Assembly (NCBI RefSeq): GCF_900156345.1 | Contig: NZ_FTPP01000001.1 | Coordinates: 930,001 to 994,000, forward strand | From: Pontibacter indicus | GTDB taxonomy: Bacteria > Bacteroidota > Bacteroidia > Cytophagales > Hymenobacteraceae | DNA: 64,000 nt | Direction of reading: 5' to 3' | In this document: positions 54,040 to 62,514 of the stretch, piece after piece | Layout of the letters: each line of letters starts with the position of its first letter | Numbering within the stretch: the stretch's first letter is position 1 | The notes under the pieces: model-generated | Database searches by the model: none | What the model was told of the DNA's origin: nothing | Seen by the model: only the letters and a program-made list of their open reading frames with translations | Position numbers and translations under genes: made by a program

Positions 54040-54792
54040 ATGTTGTCGAAAGCTACTGTAAAGTACGTTAATGCCCTGCAAGTAAAAAAATACCGTAACC
54101 AACACCAAGCCTTTGTGGTGGAGGGTGCCAAAAGCGTACTAGAGCTTCTGAACTCTGATTTTGAGCTGCAGCACCTGTTCATTACCGATGAGTTTCTGCA
54201 GGAGCACGGCAACAGGCTGGGCAAAGGTACACGATACGAACTTGTTACGGAACAGGAGTTGACAAAGGCGGGCACTTTTTCGAGTAATAATGCCGGACTG
54301 GCCGTGGCCCGCATGCGCCAGCTGCCTGCACTGCAGTTCAAGCCCGGTGATTTTACAATTGCCCTGGACGATGTTCGCGACCCGGGCAACCTGGGCACCA
54401 TCATCCGCATTGCCGACTGGTACGGCATCCAGACGATCGTGTGCTCTGAGTCCTGCGCTGACTTCTACAACCCTAAAACCATTTCAGCCACTATGGGCTC
54501 CTTCACCCGCGTCAAAGCCTACTACCTCAACCTGGGCGAGTGGTTGCGCGAGCTGCCGGGTAGTATTCCCATCTATGGAGCATCGCTGGAAGGAGAGAAC
54601 CTGCACCGCATACAACTGCAGCCCCAAGGCGTGGTAGTGATGGGCAACGAGGCCAACGGCATACGCCCGGAGGTCGCCAGTGAAGTGAACCAACTGATTA
54701 AAATCCCCGCCTTTGGCAAAGCCGAATCGCTGAACGTTGCCACAGCCACGGCCATCATCATCGACAATTTCATGCGCCATGCAGGGGCCTGA
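54040..54792 (+). CDS. TrmH/SpoU family RNA methyltransferase
   Basis: About 251 residues from ATG 54040 (MLSKATVKYVNALQVKKYR). N-terminal substrate-binding SpoU_sub_bind part, then the SPOUT knot motifs DDVRDPGNLGTIIRIADWYG (motif 1), VVVMGNEANGIRPEV (motif 2) and IPAFGKAESLNVATATAI (motif 3). It methylates a 2'-hydroxyl in tRNA or rRNA; the target is unknown. The 36-codon frame extension to 53932 overlaps tamL and is rejected. Divergent from tamL with 15 bp between starts. Confidence 0.94.
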   Translation: MLSKATVKYVNALQVKKYRNQHQAFVVEGAKSVLELLNSDFELQHLFITDEFLQEHGNRLGKGTRYELVTEQELTKAGTFSSNNAGLAVARMRQLPALQFKPGDFTIALDDVRDPGNLGTIIRIADWYGIQTIVCSESCADFYNPKTISATMGSFTRVKAYYLNLGEWLRELPGSIPIYGASLEGENLHRIQLQPQGVVVMGNEANGIRPEVASEVNQLIKIPAFGKAESLNVATATAIIIDNFMRHAGA

Positions 54793-54800
54793 AACAACAA

Positions 54801-54820
54801 AGGCCTCTGAATAGAGGCCT
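54801..54820 (-). terminator. Terminator hairpin for the outer-membrane barrel gene
   Basis: AGGCCTCT-GAAT-AGAGGCCT; read leftwards it is followed by TTTGTTGTTTC, so it suits the - strand gene ending at 54858 and lies just after trmH on the + strand. Confidence 0.65.
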
Positions 54821-54857
54821 CTGCTGCACACAATTTAATCACCTAACAAACAGTTCT

Positions 54858-55985
54858 TTAGTTGAACAGCCTCAGGCCGAAGCTGATCACATTGGCGTCC
54901 GGGCCACGATTGTCTTTGAACAGGTCATTCATGTTGTATTTCACGAACAAATCCAGGTTGCCGTAGCCTACCACGCCGGTCAGGCCGTACTGGAAGTCGC
55001 TCAGGTTATAGCTGCTGCGTACTTTTTCCTTCTGCGTCTTGCCACCGTCCTCGAACTTGAACTTGGAGTGAGCACCTAGGCGGTAGCCGGCGAACGGACC
55101 AACACCGATCTTAAATCCTTCTTTGCCATTCTGGCGCTTAAACTTCAGCATCGGCATGAGCGGCACGTTTACAGATGAGTGCGTCAGCTTAGACTTGTCG
55201 TAGTTGATTTCAGTTTCACGGCGGAAAAAGGTTACATCATTCACATCCTCCTCAATCACGAAATTGCGGTCGAACATGTAGTTATTGAAGGCAAACTCAA
55301 GACCTGACATCAGGTAGAAGGGGCTTTTGCGGCCACCAATCTGAGAGTTCAGGTGCCAGTTCAGGCTCACGTAACGCGATCCGAGCGGTTTCAGGTCAGG
55401 CACCTGCTGGTCGTCGGCGTTCAGGAAATTGTTCAGGCCCAGGTCCACATCGAAATTGAAGCGGGTGGCTTTGTAGGACTTGCGCTCGTTGCTGGTGCGG
55501 ATGCTGTCGCGTTCGGCCCGGTTCGGCACATTCACGTCTACTTTCGTGTTGCCATCCTTTTCCTCAATTTCCACATCAATCTTGATGTTTTTGTTGATGC
55601 GGATCTCATGCTTTTCCTTCGTCACTTTGCCGTCCTGGCCCGTCTCCTGTACCGTAATGGTCACTGTTTCGGGGTCGTTGCCCTCCTTTCCAAACACAAC
55701 CGTTGTTTCCTGCGACTTAAGTTCTTTGTTGGCGCTGTCCATGCGGTCCACCTGGTCCACATACTTATTCAGCACACGCATGAGGGAGTCGAGGCTATAA
55801 TTTTCGAAGGCTTTGAGCTGCTCTATGTTCTGCAGGTATAGCACCATTTTGGCGCCGTTTGCCATTTTCACCACAATGGTGTCTTGCTGGCCGAGCCTTT
55901 CGCCTATGGTTAGACCGCCTTTGGCAGACGCACCGGTGGCTGCAGCCATGAGGATGGCCGTTACGAGAAGTAGTATCTTTTTCAT
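54858..55985 (-). CDS. Outer-membrane beta-barrel family protein
   Basis: 375 residues. Signal peptide (MKKILLLVTAILMAAATGASA) is followed by a long periplasmic stretch with charged strands (KIDVEIEEKDGNTKVDVNVP) and a C-terminal small barrel (about 185-375) that ends SFGLRLFN. PorT-like/outer-membrane beta-barrel domains are the closest fit. Third gene of the leftward ECF sigma operon, 12 bp after the anti-sigma-like gene; it is probably a member of the stress regulon it belongs to. Confidence 0.8.
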   Translation of the reverse strand: MKKILLLVTAILMAAATGASAKGGLTIGERLGQQDTIVVKMANGAKMVLYLQNIEQLKAFENYSLDSLMRVLNKYVDQVDRMDSANKELKSQETTVVFGKEGNDPETVTITVQETGQDGKVTKEKHEIRINKNIKIDVEIEEKDGNTKVDVNVPNRAERDSIRTSNERKSYKATRFNFDVDLGLNNFLNADDQQVPDLKPLGSRYVSLNWHLNSQIGGRKSPFYLMSGLEFAFNNYMFDRNFVIEEDVNDVTFFRRETEINYDKSKLTHSSVNVPLMPMLKFKRQNGKEGFKIGVGPFAGYRLGAHSKFKFEDGGKTQKEKVRSSYNLSDFQYGLTGVVGYGNLDLFVKYNMNDLFKDNRGPDANVISFGLRLFN

Positions 55986-55997
55986 GGTTTTAAAAGA

Positions 55998-56879
55998 TTA
56001 GAGATTAATGACTTTAGATATTTTCTGTTTTCCTATTTGTGTTTCAAGTGCAATTCTGTCTGCATTGATGCCGAGTTCCGACAGCTCAACCTTTTCCCCG
56101 TTCGACAAATTTCGAACCTGCTTGAAGATGTTTTTGGCCAGTTTTTGCTTTTTCTCAAAGCCGTTTAGTTCTTCGTTCTCTTCAAACTCTTGGGTGGCCA
56201 CGGCACGCTTTATTATAATTTCGACAGGTTGTGCATTCATATCGACTGTGTTTGAAGCAAATACAACCGGCGTGGTTTCTCCTGTGTTACCGAGGTCAAC
56301 CTGCTGAGGAGCGTCAGGTATAGCCGGCCGCTCATTACGTGCCAGGAGTTGTGAAGTGGCGACTACGTTTTTTGCACTGTTTTTCAAGCCGACACTCTTA
56401 GCAGCCGACTTTGACTTTGCTTTGGCGATAGTATGTCGGGCAACCACCTCCGACTGCTTAGGTGCACTAACTACAGTCTCAGCAGGTATAGCGAACTCTT
56501 TTGCTTTATCATCTGCTGAAGGAGTGGCGGCAGATTCCGTTGCCTGTGCTATTTGCCCTTCGGTAGTGGCGGGTTCAGGTATAACGAGCGGCTGCTCTGG
56601 CTTCAAACCATTGTGACTGGCCAGGCCATCCCGCTCAACTGGCACAGTACCGTTCTGCACGCTGTAAAACACTACGCCCACTGAAAGTAAAAGCGTAATG
56701 GCTGCTGCGATGGAGTAGGAAAGCCACATAAAGCCACGCGGTTTTGCTTCACTCTTGTTGGCGGCAGGCATCTCCGTCTCAATCCTGTCCTGTAATCGGT
56801 TCCAAAGGTCGGCAGGCGGCGTGGGCGACGAGCCTCCCAAACGCTCCTTGAATAGTTTGTCTATGTCTTCTGGTTTCAT
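55998..56879 (-). CDS. Putative anti-sigma factor (single-pass membrane protein)
   Basis: 293 residues. A cytoplasmic N-terminus MKPEDIDKLFKERLGG with PADLWNRLQDRIE, one transmembrane helix at about 52-72 and a long periplasmic Pro/Ala/Glu-rich part. The layout and the position 18 bp after the ECF sigma gene are typical of membrane anti-sigma factors in Bacteroidota, though no zinc-binding HxxxCxxC motif is present and no known domain is clear. Function is inferred from context only. Confidence 0.7.
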   Translation of the reverse strand: MKPEDIDKLFKERLGGSSPTPPADLWNRLQDRIETEMPAANKSEAKPRGFMWLSYSIAAAITLLLSVGVVFYSVQNGTVPVERDGLASHNGLKPEQPLVIPEPATTEGQIAQATESAATPSADDKAKEFAIPAETVVSAPKQSEVVARHTIAKAKSKSAAKSVGLKNSAKNVVATSQLLARNERPAIPDAPQQVDLGNTGETTPVVFASNTVDMNAQPVEIIIKRAVATQEFEENEELNGFEKKQKLAKNIFKQVRNLSNGEKVELSELGINADRIALETQIGKQKISKVINL

Positions 56880-56897
56880 GATTGAACCTCCTTCTTA

Positions 56898-57431
56898 TCA
56901 GCTGGCGACTGCTTCACGTCCGGTCAGTCTTCGCTGCAGCATGGCGCGCGCTTTGCTCAGCTGCGATTTCGAAGTGCCTTCCGTAATGTTCAGCATGTCG
57001 GCTATTTCTTTGTGAGAATATCCTTCTATTGCATACAGGTTAAAAACTGCCCTGTAGCCGGCAGGTAAAGTGCGCAACAACTCCAATAGTTCGCCTTCCG
57101 CCAGATCGTTGTCGGCTCCCATGCCGCCCGCCACTTGTACGTGGTCATCCTCGATCGACAGGTATAGCGACTCCTTTTTTCTCAAAAACCCAAGCGCCTC
57201 GTTTACCATGATGCGTCTTACCCAACCCTCAAAGCTGCCCTTGCCTTCGAACTTGTCTATGTTTTGGTATACCTTCATAAACCCGTTCAGCAAAGCCTCT
57301 TCCGCGTCCATCTGGTTTTTGAGGTAACGCAGGCACACGCCGTACATCGGCGAGGCAAAGCGTTCGTAAAGGCATTTCTGCGCTTTACTTTCGGCCTTCT
57401 GGCAACCTGCTATTAACTCCTGTTCCGTCAC
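56898..57431 (-). CDS. ECF-family RNA polymerase sigma factor
   Basis: 177 residues. Region 2: LYERFASPMYGVCLRYLKNQMDAEEAL and KFEGKGSFEGWVRRIMVNEAL (given in outline); region 4: LRTLPAGYRAVFNLYAIEGY, then SHKEIADMLNITEGTSKSQL, a helix-turn-helix that reads -35. First gene of the leftward operon sigma - anti-sigma-like - barrel. The promoter lies in the 258 bp upstream; no ECF-type box could be read with confidence. Confidence 0.95.
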   Translation of the reverse strand: MTEQELIAGCQKAESKAQKCLYERFASPMYGVCLRYLKNQMDAEEALLNGFMKVYQNIDKFEGKGSFEGWVRRIMVNEALGFLRKKESLYLSIEDDHVQVAGGMGADNDLAEGELLELLRTLPAGYRAVFNLYAIEGYSHKEIADMLNITEGTSKSQLSKARAMLQRRLTGREAVAS

Positions 57432-57676
57432 GCTGGGTAAAATTTTATCAAATAGTGTCGCTTGTCTGGCCTTTGTCTGAGCTGTTTTGCTGCTCTTTAC
57501 CTCTTAGATGAAGATACTTGTCGGGAGGTTGCCTAAGCAAAAATAAATTTCTGATATTTTTTTGAGAGCGCCCTACCGTTGGCTATGAAATATAGGCTGT
57601 CAGCTAGATTTTATTTAAGCCATTTAAGAATAATTCTGAATTAAGGCCATTGGAACCTGTTTCAAATAGAATGGTT

Positions 57677-57684
57677 TATATTTG
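57677..57684 (+). promoter_or_regulatory. Candidate -7 element (TATATTTG)
   Basis: An exact TAnnTTTG match only 5 bp before ATG 57690. If used, the mRNA would begin at or near the start codon, giving a leaderless message. Confidence 0.4.
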
Positions 57685-57689
57685 TAGAC

Positions 57690-58013
57690 ATGAAGTTCGT
57701 GGCTATCATCTTTTCCCTGTTCCTGCTTTGGACGGCTTGCTTGCCGTGCACGGACAAGATCATGGAAAGCCATGAACATCACCCTAACCTGACGGACGTT
57801 GCTGACACTACCGGCGAATCACCTTTTCACCAAGACACCTGCCCACTGTTCTGTAGCTGCGGTTGCTGTGCGACCTTTACAGTTACCGTAGAGCCGGCGC
57901 ATATTGTGTTTCGTATACCTGTTATTCCTCAGACCAAACCTCTCATCTACCCGGAGCTGCGCGAAATCAAGATCGCTTCTACCTGGTGGCACCCTCCGCG
58001 GCTGGTAGCCTGA
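57690..58013 (+). CDS. DUF6660-like small protein upstream of metal efflux genes
   Basis: 107 residues. A signal-type helix (about 1-18) is followed by a Cys- and His-rich mature part: CLPCTDKIMESHEHHPN and CPLFCSCGCCATF (seven Cys, three His before residue 60), which resemble the DUF6660 family found in front of CusA operons. Probably periplasmic or outer-membrane metal-binding; function unproven. 102 bp before the CusA start, same direction. Confidence 0.8.
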   Translation: MKFVAIIFSLFLLWTACLPCTDKIMESHEHHPNLTDVADTTGESPFHQDTCPLFCSCGCCATFTVTVEPAHIVFRIPVIPQTKPLIYPELREIKIASTWWHPPRLVA

Positions 58014-58115
58014 TCCAATCTCAAGTTAAAATGCAGCTTAAAGCATAACCACAGGCCCTGAAAAGTGCTTGGGGCTTTGCTGCATTCTTATTCCATTGAT
58101 AAAATCAAGCTTACC

Positions 58116-61100
58116 ATGTTTAATAAGATCATCGATTTTTCGATACATAACAAACTGGTGATCGGGTTGATGGTGCTGGCATTGATCGTTTGGGGAACGT
58201 ACTCCCTTACGCAACTGCCCGTAGACGCCGTTCCCGACATCACCAACAACCAGGTGCAGGTGGTGACCTCTTCGCCTACACTGGCTGCCCAGGAAGTGGA
58301 GCGCTTCATCACAACCCCTATCGAAATGGCGCTGGCCAACGTGCCGGATGTGGTGGAGATGCGCTCTGTTTCGCGCTTTGGGCTTTCCGTCATCACGGTC
58401 GTGTTTAAAGACGAAGTAGACCAGTACCTGGCCCGGCAAATGATTTCAGAACGTCTGGGCGATGCCGCCAGGCAGATACCGGAGGAGATGGGCACGCCTG
58501 AACTGGCTCCCGTTACGACCGGCTTGGGCGAGATTTACCAGTATGTGCTGGTGACAGACCCGGAGAGTGATAAAAAATACAGCCCTACCGAGCTTCGCAC
58601 CATACAGGACTGGATCGTACGACGTCAACTGCTGGGCACGCCCGGTGTGGCGGATGTGAGTAGCTTTGGCGGTTTCCTGAAAGAATACGAGGTAGCTGTG
58701 AACCCAGCGAGCCTGCGCAGCATGAACCTGACCGTCACCGATGTGATTGGGGCGCTGGAGCAAAACAATGAAAATACCGGCGCAGCCTACATCGAAAAAA
58801 ACCAGAATGCCTTTTTCATCCGGGGACTTGGACTGGTGAGTTCGCTGGAGGATATCGAAAAAATTGTTGTGTCCAACCGGAATGGTATGCCGGTGCTGGT
58901 GCGCGACGTGGCCAAAGTGCAGTACGGTCACCCCGTGCGCTATGGTGCGCTTACCCGCAACACCGAGGGTGAAGTGGTTGGCGGTATCGTGCTGATGCTG
59001 AAAGGAGCCAGCTCTTCCGAGGTAATCAAAAGCGTGCAAGATAAAGTTGCTACTATTCAGTCCTCTTTACCTGAAGGTGTCATCATCGAAGCGTACCTGG
59101 ACCGCAGCGATTTGGTGAGCAAGGCGATCAACACGGTGGCGACGAACTTAATCGAAGGCGGTCTGATCGTGATCTTTGTTTTGGTGCTCATGCTTGGAAA
59201 CCTACGGGCAGGACTTGTGGTGGCCTCTGTTATACCTTTATCGATGCTTTTCGCGCTGGGTATGATGAATGTGTTTGGCGTGTCGGGCAACCTGATGAGT
59301 CTGGGCGCCATTGACTTCGGCCTGATCGTAGACGGTGCTGTGATTATTGTAGAAGGCGTGCTGCACTTCATTGTAGTCAAGAACAAAGATCTGCCACTCC
59401 GACGCTTGACCCAGCAGGAGATGGACCTGGAAGTAAAAAGCGCTGCCTCCAACATCATGAACTCCGCGGCCTTCGGTATGCTCATCATTCTGATCGTATA
59501 CCTGCCGATTATGGCCCTGGTAGGTATAGAAGGCAAGATGTTCAAGCCAATGGCCCAGACCGTGAGCTTTGCTATTCTGGGTGCTTTTATCCTGTCACTT
59601 ACTTACGTGCCGATGGTATCCACGCTGATGCTCAGCAAAACCACCAAGCACAAACCCAATATCTCCGACCGTCTGATGGGATTTTTGGAACGGGTATACC
59701 GACCGGTTATTACCTTCGCCCTGCGTAGCAAGGGAATTGTAATCGGAGCAGCGCTCGTGCTTTTCGCTTTCAGCCTGATTGTGTTCAGCCGCATGGGAGG
59801 GGAGTTCTTGCCAGATCTGGAGGAAGGCGACTTTGCGATGGACTTGCGTCTGGTACCAGGCGCTTCGCTCAGCCAAACCATCGAAACCACTACCAAAGCC
59901 AGTGAAATTCTGCTGACACAATTCCCGGAGGTAACGGAAGTGATCGGTAAGATCGGCACAGCCGAGATCCCAACGGACCCGATGCCGATTGAGGCGGCCG
60001 ACGTTATGATCCTGCTCAAGGACAAGGACGAATGGACCAGCGCCAGCAACCGTCAGGAACTGGCCGCCAAAATGGACGAGGCACTGAAAGTGCTGCCCGG
60101 CGTGAACTACGGCTTCCAGCAACCAATCCAACTGCGCTTCAATGAACTGATGACGGGTGCCCGCCAGGATGTGGCCATCAAGATATTCGGCGAGGACCTG
60201 GATCAGCTTTCCGATCTGGCCGGTCAGGTAGACAAACTGATTGCTCCCGTGGAAGGGGTGCAGGATATTTATGTGGAAGAAGTAACGGGTCTGCCGCAGA
60301 TTGTGGTAGACTACAACCGAGCGCGTATGTCGCAGTATGGTTTGCAGGTGGCTGATGTAAATGCGGTACTCCGTACTGCATTTGCCGGTCAGACTGCCGG
60401 AGCCATCTACGAAGGCGATCGCCGCTTCGACCTGGTGGTACGCATGGAGGGCGGTGCCCGTAACGACCTGAATGACATCGAAGACCTGTTTGTATCGCTG
60501 CCAGCGGGTGGACAGATACCGCTTCAGCAAGTGGCGGACATCCGTTTTGAGGAAGGCCCGATGCAGATTTCGCGTGAGGATGGCCGTCGCCGTATTGTGG
60601 TGGGTTTCAACGTGCGCGAGCGCGACGTGGAGTCGATTGTATCCGAAATTCAAGATAAGTTGGAACGTGAACTACCGCTTCCGGCTGGCTATTACATTAC
60701 CTATGGCGGACAGTTCGAGAACCTGGTACATGCCAAGGAGCGTCTGTCGATTGCCGTTCCGGCCGCCCTTTTGTTGATCCTACTGCTCTTATACTTTGCC
60801 TTTAAGTCAGTCAAGCAAAGCCTGCTCATTTTCACGGCTATACCTTTGTCAGCCATCGGCGGAATTTTCGCGCTTTGGCTACGCGATATGCCCTTCAGCA
60901 TCTCGGCTGGCGTTGGCTTTATCGCTCTGTTTGGTGTGGCTGTATTGAACGGTATCGTACTGATCGGTTACTTCAACCAGCTGAAGCGGGAAGGGATGAC
61001 GGATGTTTACGAGCGTGTACTGCTGGGCACAAGCGTGCGTCTTCGTCCGGTACTGATGACGGCTTCTGTAGCGGCTCTGGGCTTCCTGCCGATGGCACTT

Positions 61101-62513
61101 TCCGGCTCAGAAGGAGCGGAAGTGCAGCGTCCGTTAGCTACAGTCGTAATCGGAGGCCTATTTACATCTACCTTGCTGACGCTGGTAGTATTGCCGGTGC
61201 TCTACTATATTTTCTCTTCCAACGAAAAGCCAACCGAAGAGCAAGTGCATCACAAAGCAGTACCCGTACACTTTATCACGCTGCTTCTCATTGCAGGAGG
61301 AACTCTGTTTGCCGGACAAGGTATAGCACAGTCGGTGCAGGGTCCGTTGAACCTCGAGCAGAGTATCAACTATGCCCGCGAGCATAATCTCGGCCTGAAA
61401 AGCGCGGCCTATAGTGTGGAGCGGGAGCAGGCCCTGCGCGGCGCTGCCACTGATCTGCCCAAGACAAATATTTCTTATAGCCGTGGGCAGATCAGCACGA
61501 TCAATCAGGACGAGTACATTTCTGCTTCCCAGCAGTTCGCCTTTCCGACCGTTTACCGCAATCAGGCGCGATTAGCCGATGCCAACATCAAACAGTCCGA
61601 GGCCCAAAAGCAGATCGTAGAGCGTGAACTTGTCCGGGATGTGAAGCAGGCCTGGTATTCGCTGCAATACCAGAACGAACGCCTGCGGCTGTTGCAACAG
61701 CAGGACAGCCTATACGGACGTTTTACCCGAGCCGCTACCATCCGCTTTAAGACAGGGGAAACCGGCTATTTAGAACAAGCCACCGCCGAAACACGCAGCC
61801 TAGGTATAAGAACAGAACTGCAACAAGCCCAGGCCGATCAGCAAATAGCCGAGCGAAGATTGCGTCAATTATTGCAGGCAGAGGAGCCGCTTCGCTTTAC
61901 CGACGAGCGCCTGAGCAAGCGGGAAATTGTCATACAGGCCGATAGTTCTACCTTGGCATCGAACCCATACCTGGCCTTTCTGCAAAGTGCCACACAGGTA
62001 GCCGAAAGACAGAAACAAGTGGAGCAATCGCGTCTGCTACCAGACTTTACGGTCGGTTACTTCAACCAAACCTTTATGGGTGAAGCACCCCGTGATAACC
62101 CCAACCGCGTGTATGGCTCCGGCGACCGCTTTACGGGCTATGAAGTAGGCATAGCCCTCCCGCTTTGGTTCGGGGCGCAGCGCTCGCGCATCAAGGCGGC
62201 CAGAATGAATGAGGAAGCCGTGAAAAGCCAGGTACGCTATCAGCAGCAGCAGCTCATGACAGAGTTGCAAAACCTGGCGCAGGAGTTGCAGAAGCACGCT
62301 AACACTTTGGCTTTCTTTGAGCAGGGCGCCCTGCGGCAGGCCGAGCAAATGAACAAGGCGGCCGAACTCAGTTTCCAGACCGGCGACATCGACTACGTGG
62401 AGTATGTGCAGGCCTTGGACCAGGCTTACCAGCTACGCACCAATTACCTCAACGCCCTCCGGGAGTACAACCAAACCATCATTAGTTTAGAATTCACTGC
62501 AGGACTCGAATAA
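58116..62513 (+). CDS. cusA: CusA/CzcA heavy-metal RND pump fused to TolC-like outer-membrane factor
   Basis: About 1465 residues from ATG 58116. Residues 1 to about 1035 are a heavy-metal RND pump (PVDAVPDITNNQVQV, MSLGAIDFGLIVDGAVIIVE in helix 4 and GGEFLPDLEEGDFAMD). From about 1040 a hydrophobic segment (VHFITLLLIAGGTLFAG) ends in QGIAQS, much like a signal peptide, and is followed by an outer-membrane efflux (TolC) domain of 400 residues with two repeats of long helices. Fusions of pump and outer-membrane factor occur in Bacteroidota. Substrate probably Cu/Ag or Zn/Co/Cd, undecided. The 17 upstream codons to 58065 are rejected. Confidence 0.93.
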   Translation: MFNKIIDFSIHNKLVIGLMVLALIVWGTYSLTQLPVDAVPDITNNQVQVVTSSPTLAAQEVERFITTPIEMALANVPDVVEMRSVSRFGLSVITVVFKDEVDQYLARQMISERLGDAARQIPEEMGTPELAPVTTGLGEIYQYVLVTDPESDKKYSPTELRTIQDWIVRRQLLGTPGVADVSSFGGFLKEYEVAVNPASLRSMNLTVTDVIGALEQNNENTGAAYIEKNQNAFFIRGLGLVSSLEDIEKIVVSNRNGMPVLVRDVAKVQYGHPVRYGALTRNTEGEVVGGIVLMLKGASSSEVIKSVQDKVATIQSSLPEGVIIEAYLDRSDLVSKAINTVATNLIEGGLIVIFVLVLMLGNLRAGLVVASVIPLSMLFALGMMNVFGVSGNLMSLGAIDFGLIVDGAVIIVEGVLHFIVVKNKDLPLRRLTQQEMDLEVKSAASNIMNSAAFGMLIILIVYLPIMALVGIEGKMFKPMAQTVSFAILGAFILSLTYVPMVSTLMLSKTTKHKPNISDRLMGFLERVYRPVITFALRSKGIVIGAALVLFAFSLIVFSRMGGEFLPDLEEGDFAMDLRLVPGASLSQTIETTTKASEILLTQFPEVTEVIGKIGTAEIPTDPMPIEAADVMILLKDKDEWTSASNRQELAAKMDEALKVLPGVNYGFQQPIQLRFNELMTGARQDVAIKIFGEDLDQLSDLAGQVDKLIAPVEGVQDIYVEEVTGLPQIVVDYNRARMSQYGLQVADVNAVLRTAFAGQTAGAIYEGDRRFDLVVRMEGGARNDLNDIEDLFVSLPAGGQIPLQQVADIRFEEGPMQISREDGRRRIVVGFNVRERDVESIVSEIQDKLERELPLPAGYYITYGGQFENLVHAKERLSIAVPAALLLILLLLYFAFKSVKQSLLIFTAIPLSAIGGIFALWLRDMPFSISAGVGFIALFGVAVLNGIVLIGYFNQLKREGMTDVYERVLLGTSVRLRPVLMTASVAALGFLPMALSGSEGAEVQRPLATVVIGGLFTSTLLTLVVLPVLYYIFSSNEKPTEEQVHHKAVPVHFITLLLIAGGTLFAGQGIAQSVQGPLNLEQSINYAREHNLGLKSAAYSVEREQALRGAATDLPKTNISYSRGQISTINQDEYISASQQFAFPTVYRNQARLADANIKQSEAQKQIVERELVRDVKQAWYSLQYQNERLRLLQQQDSLYGRFTRAATIRFKTGETGYLEQATAETRSLGIRTELQQAQADQQIAERRLRQLLQAEEPLRFTDERLSKREIVIQADSSTLASNPYLAFLQSATQVAERQKQVEQSRLLPDFTVGYFNQTFMGEAPRDNPNRVYGSGDRFTGYEVGIALPLWFGAQRSRIKAARMNEEAVKSQVRYQQQQLMTELQNLAQELQKHANTLAFFEQGALRQAEQMNKAAELSFQTGDIDYVEYVQALDQAYQLRTNYLNALREYNQTIISLEFTAGLE

Positions 62514-62514
62514 C

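Noticed and set aside
59595..60653. 352-codon open frame on the - strand
   Set aside because: Antisense to cusA, composition typical of shadow frames.
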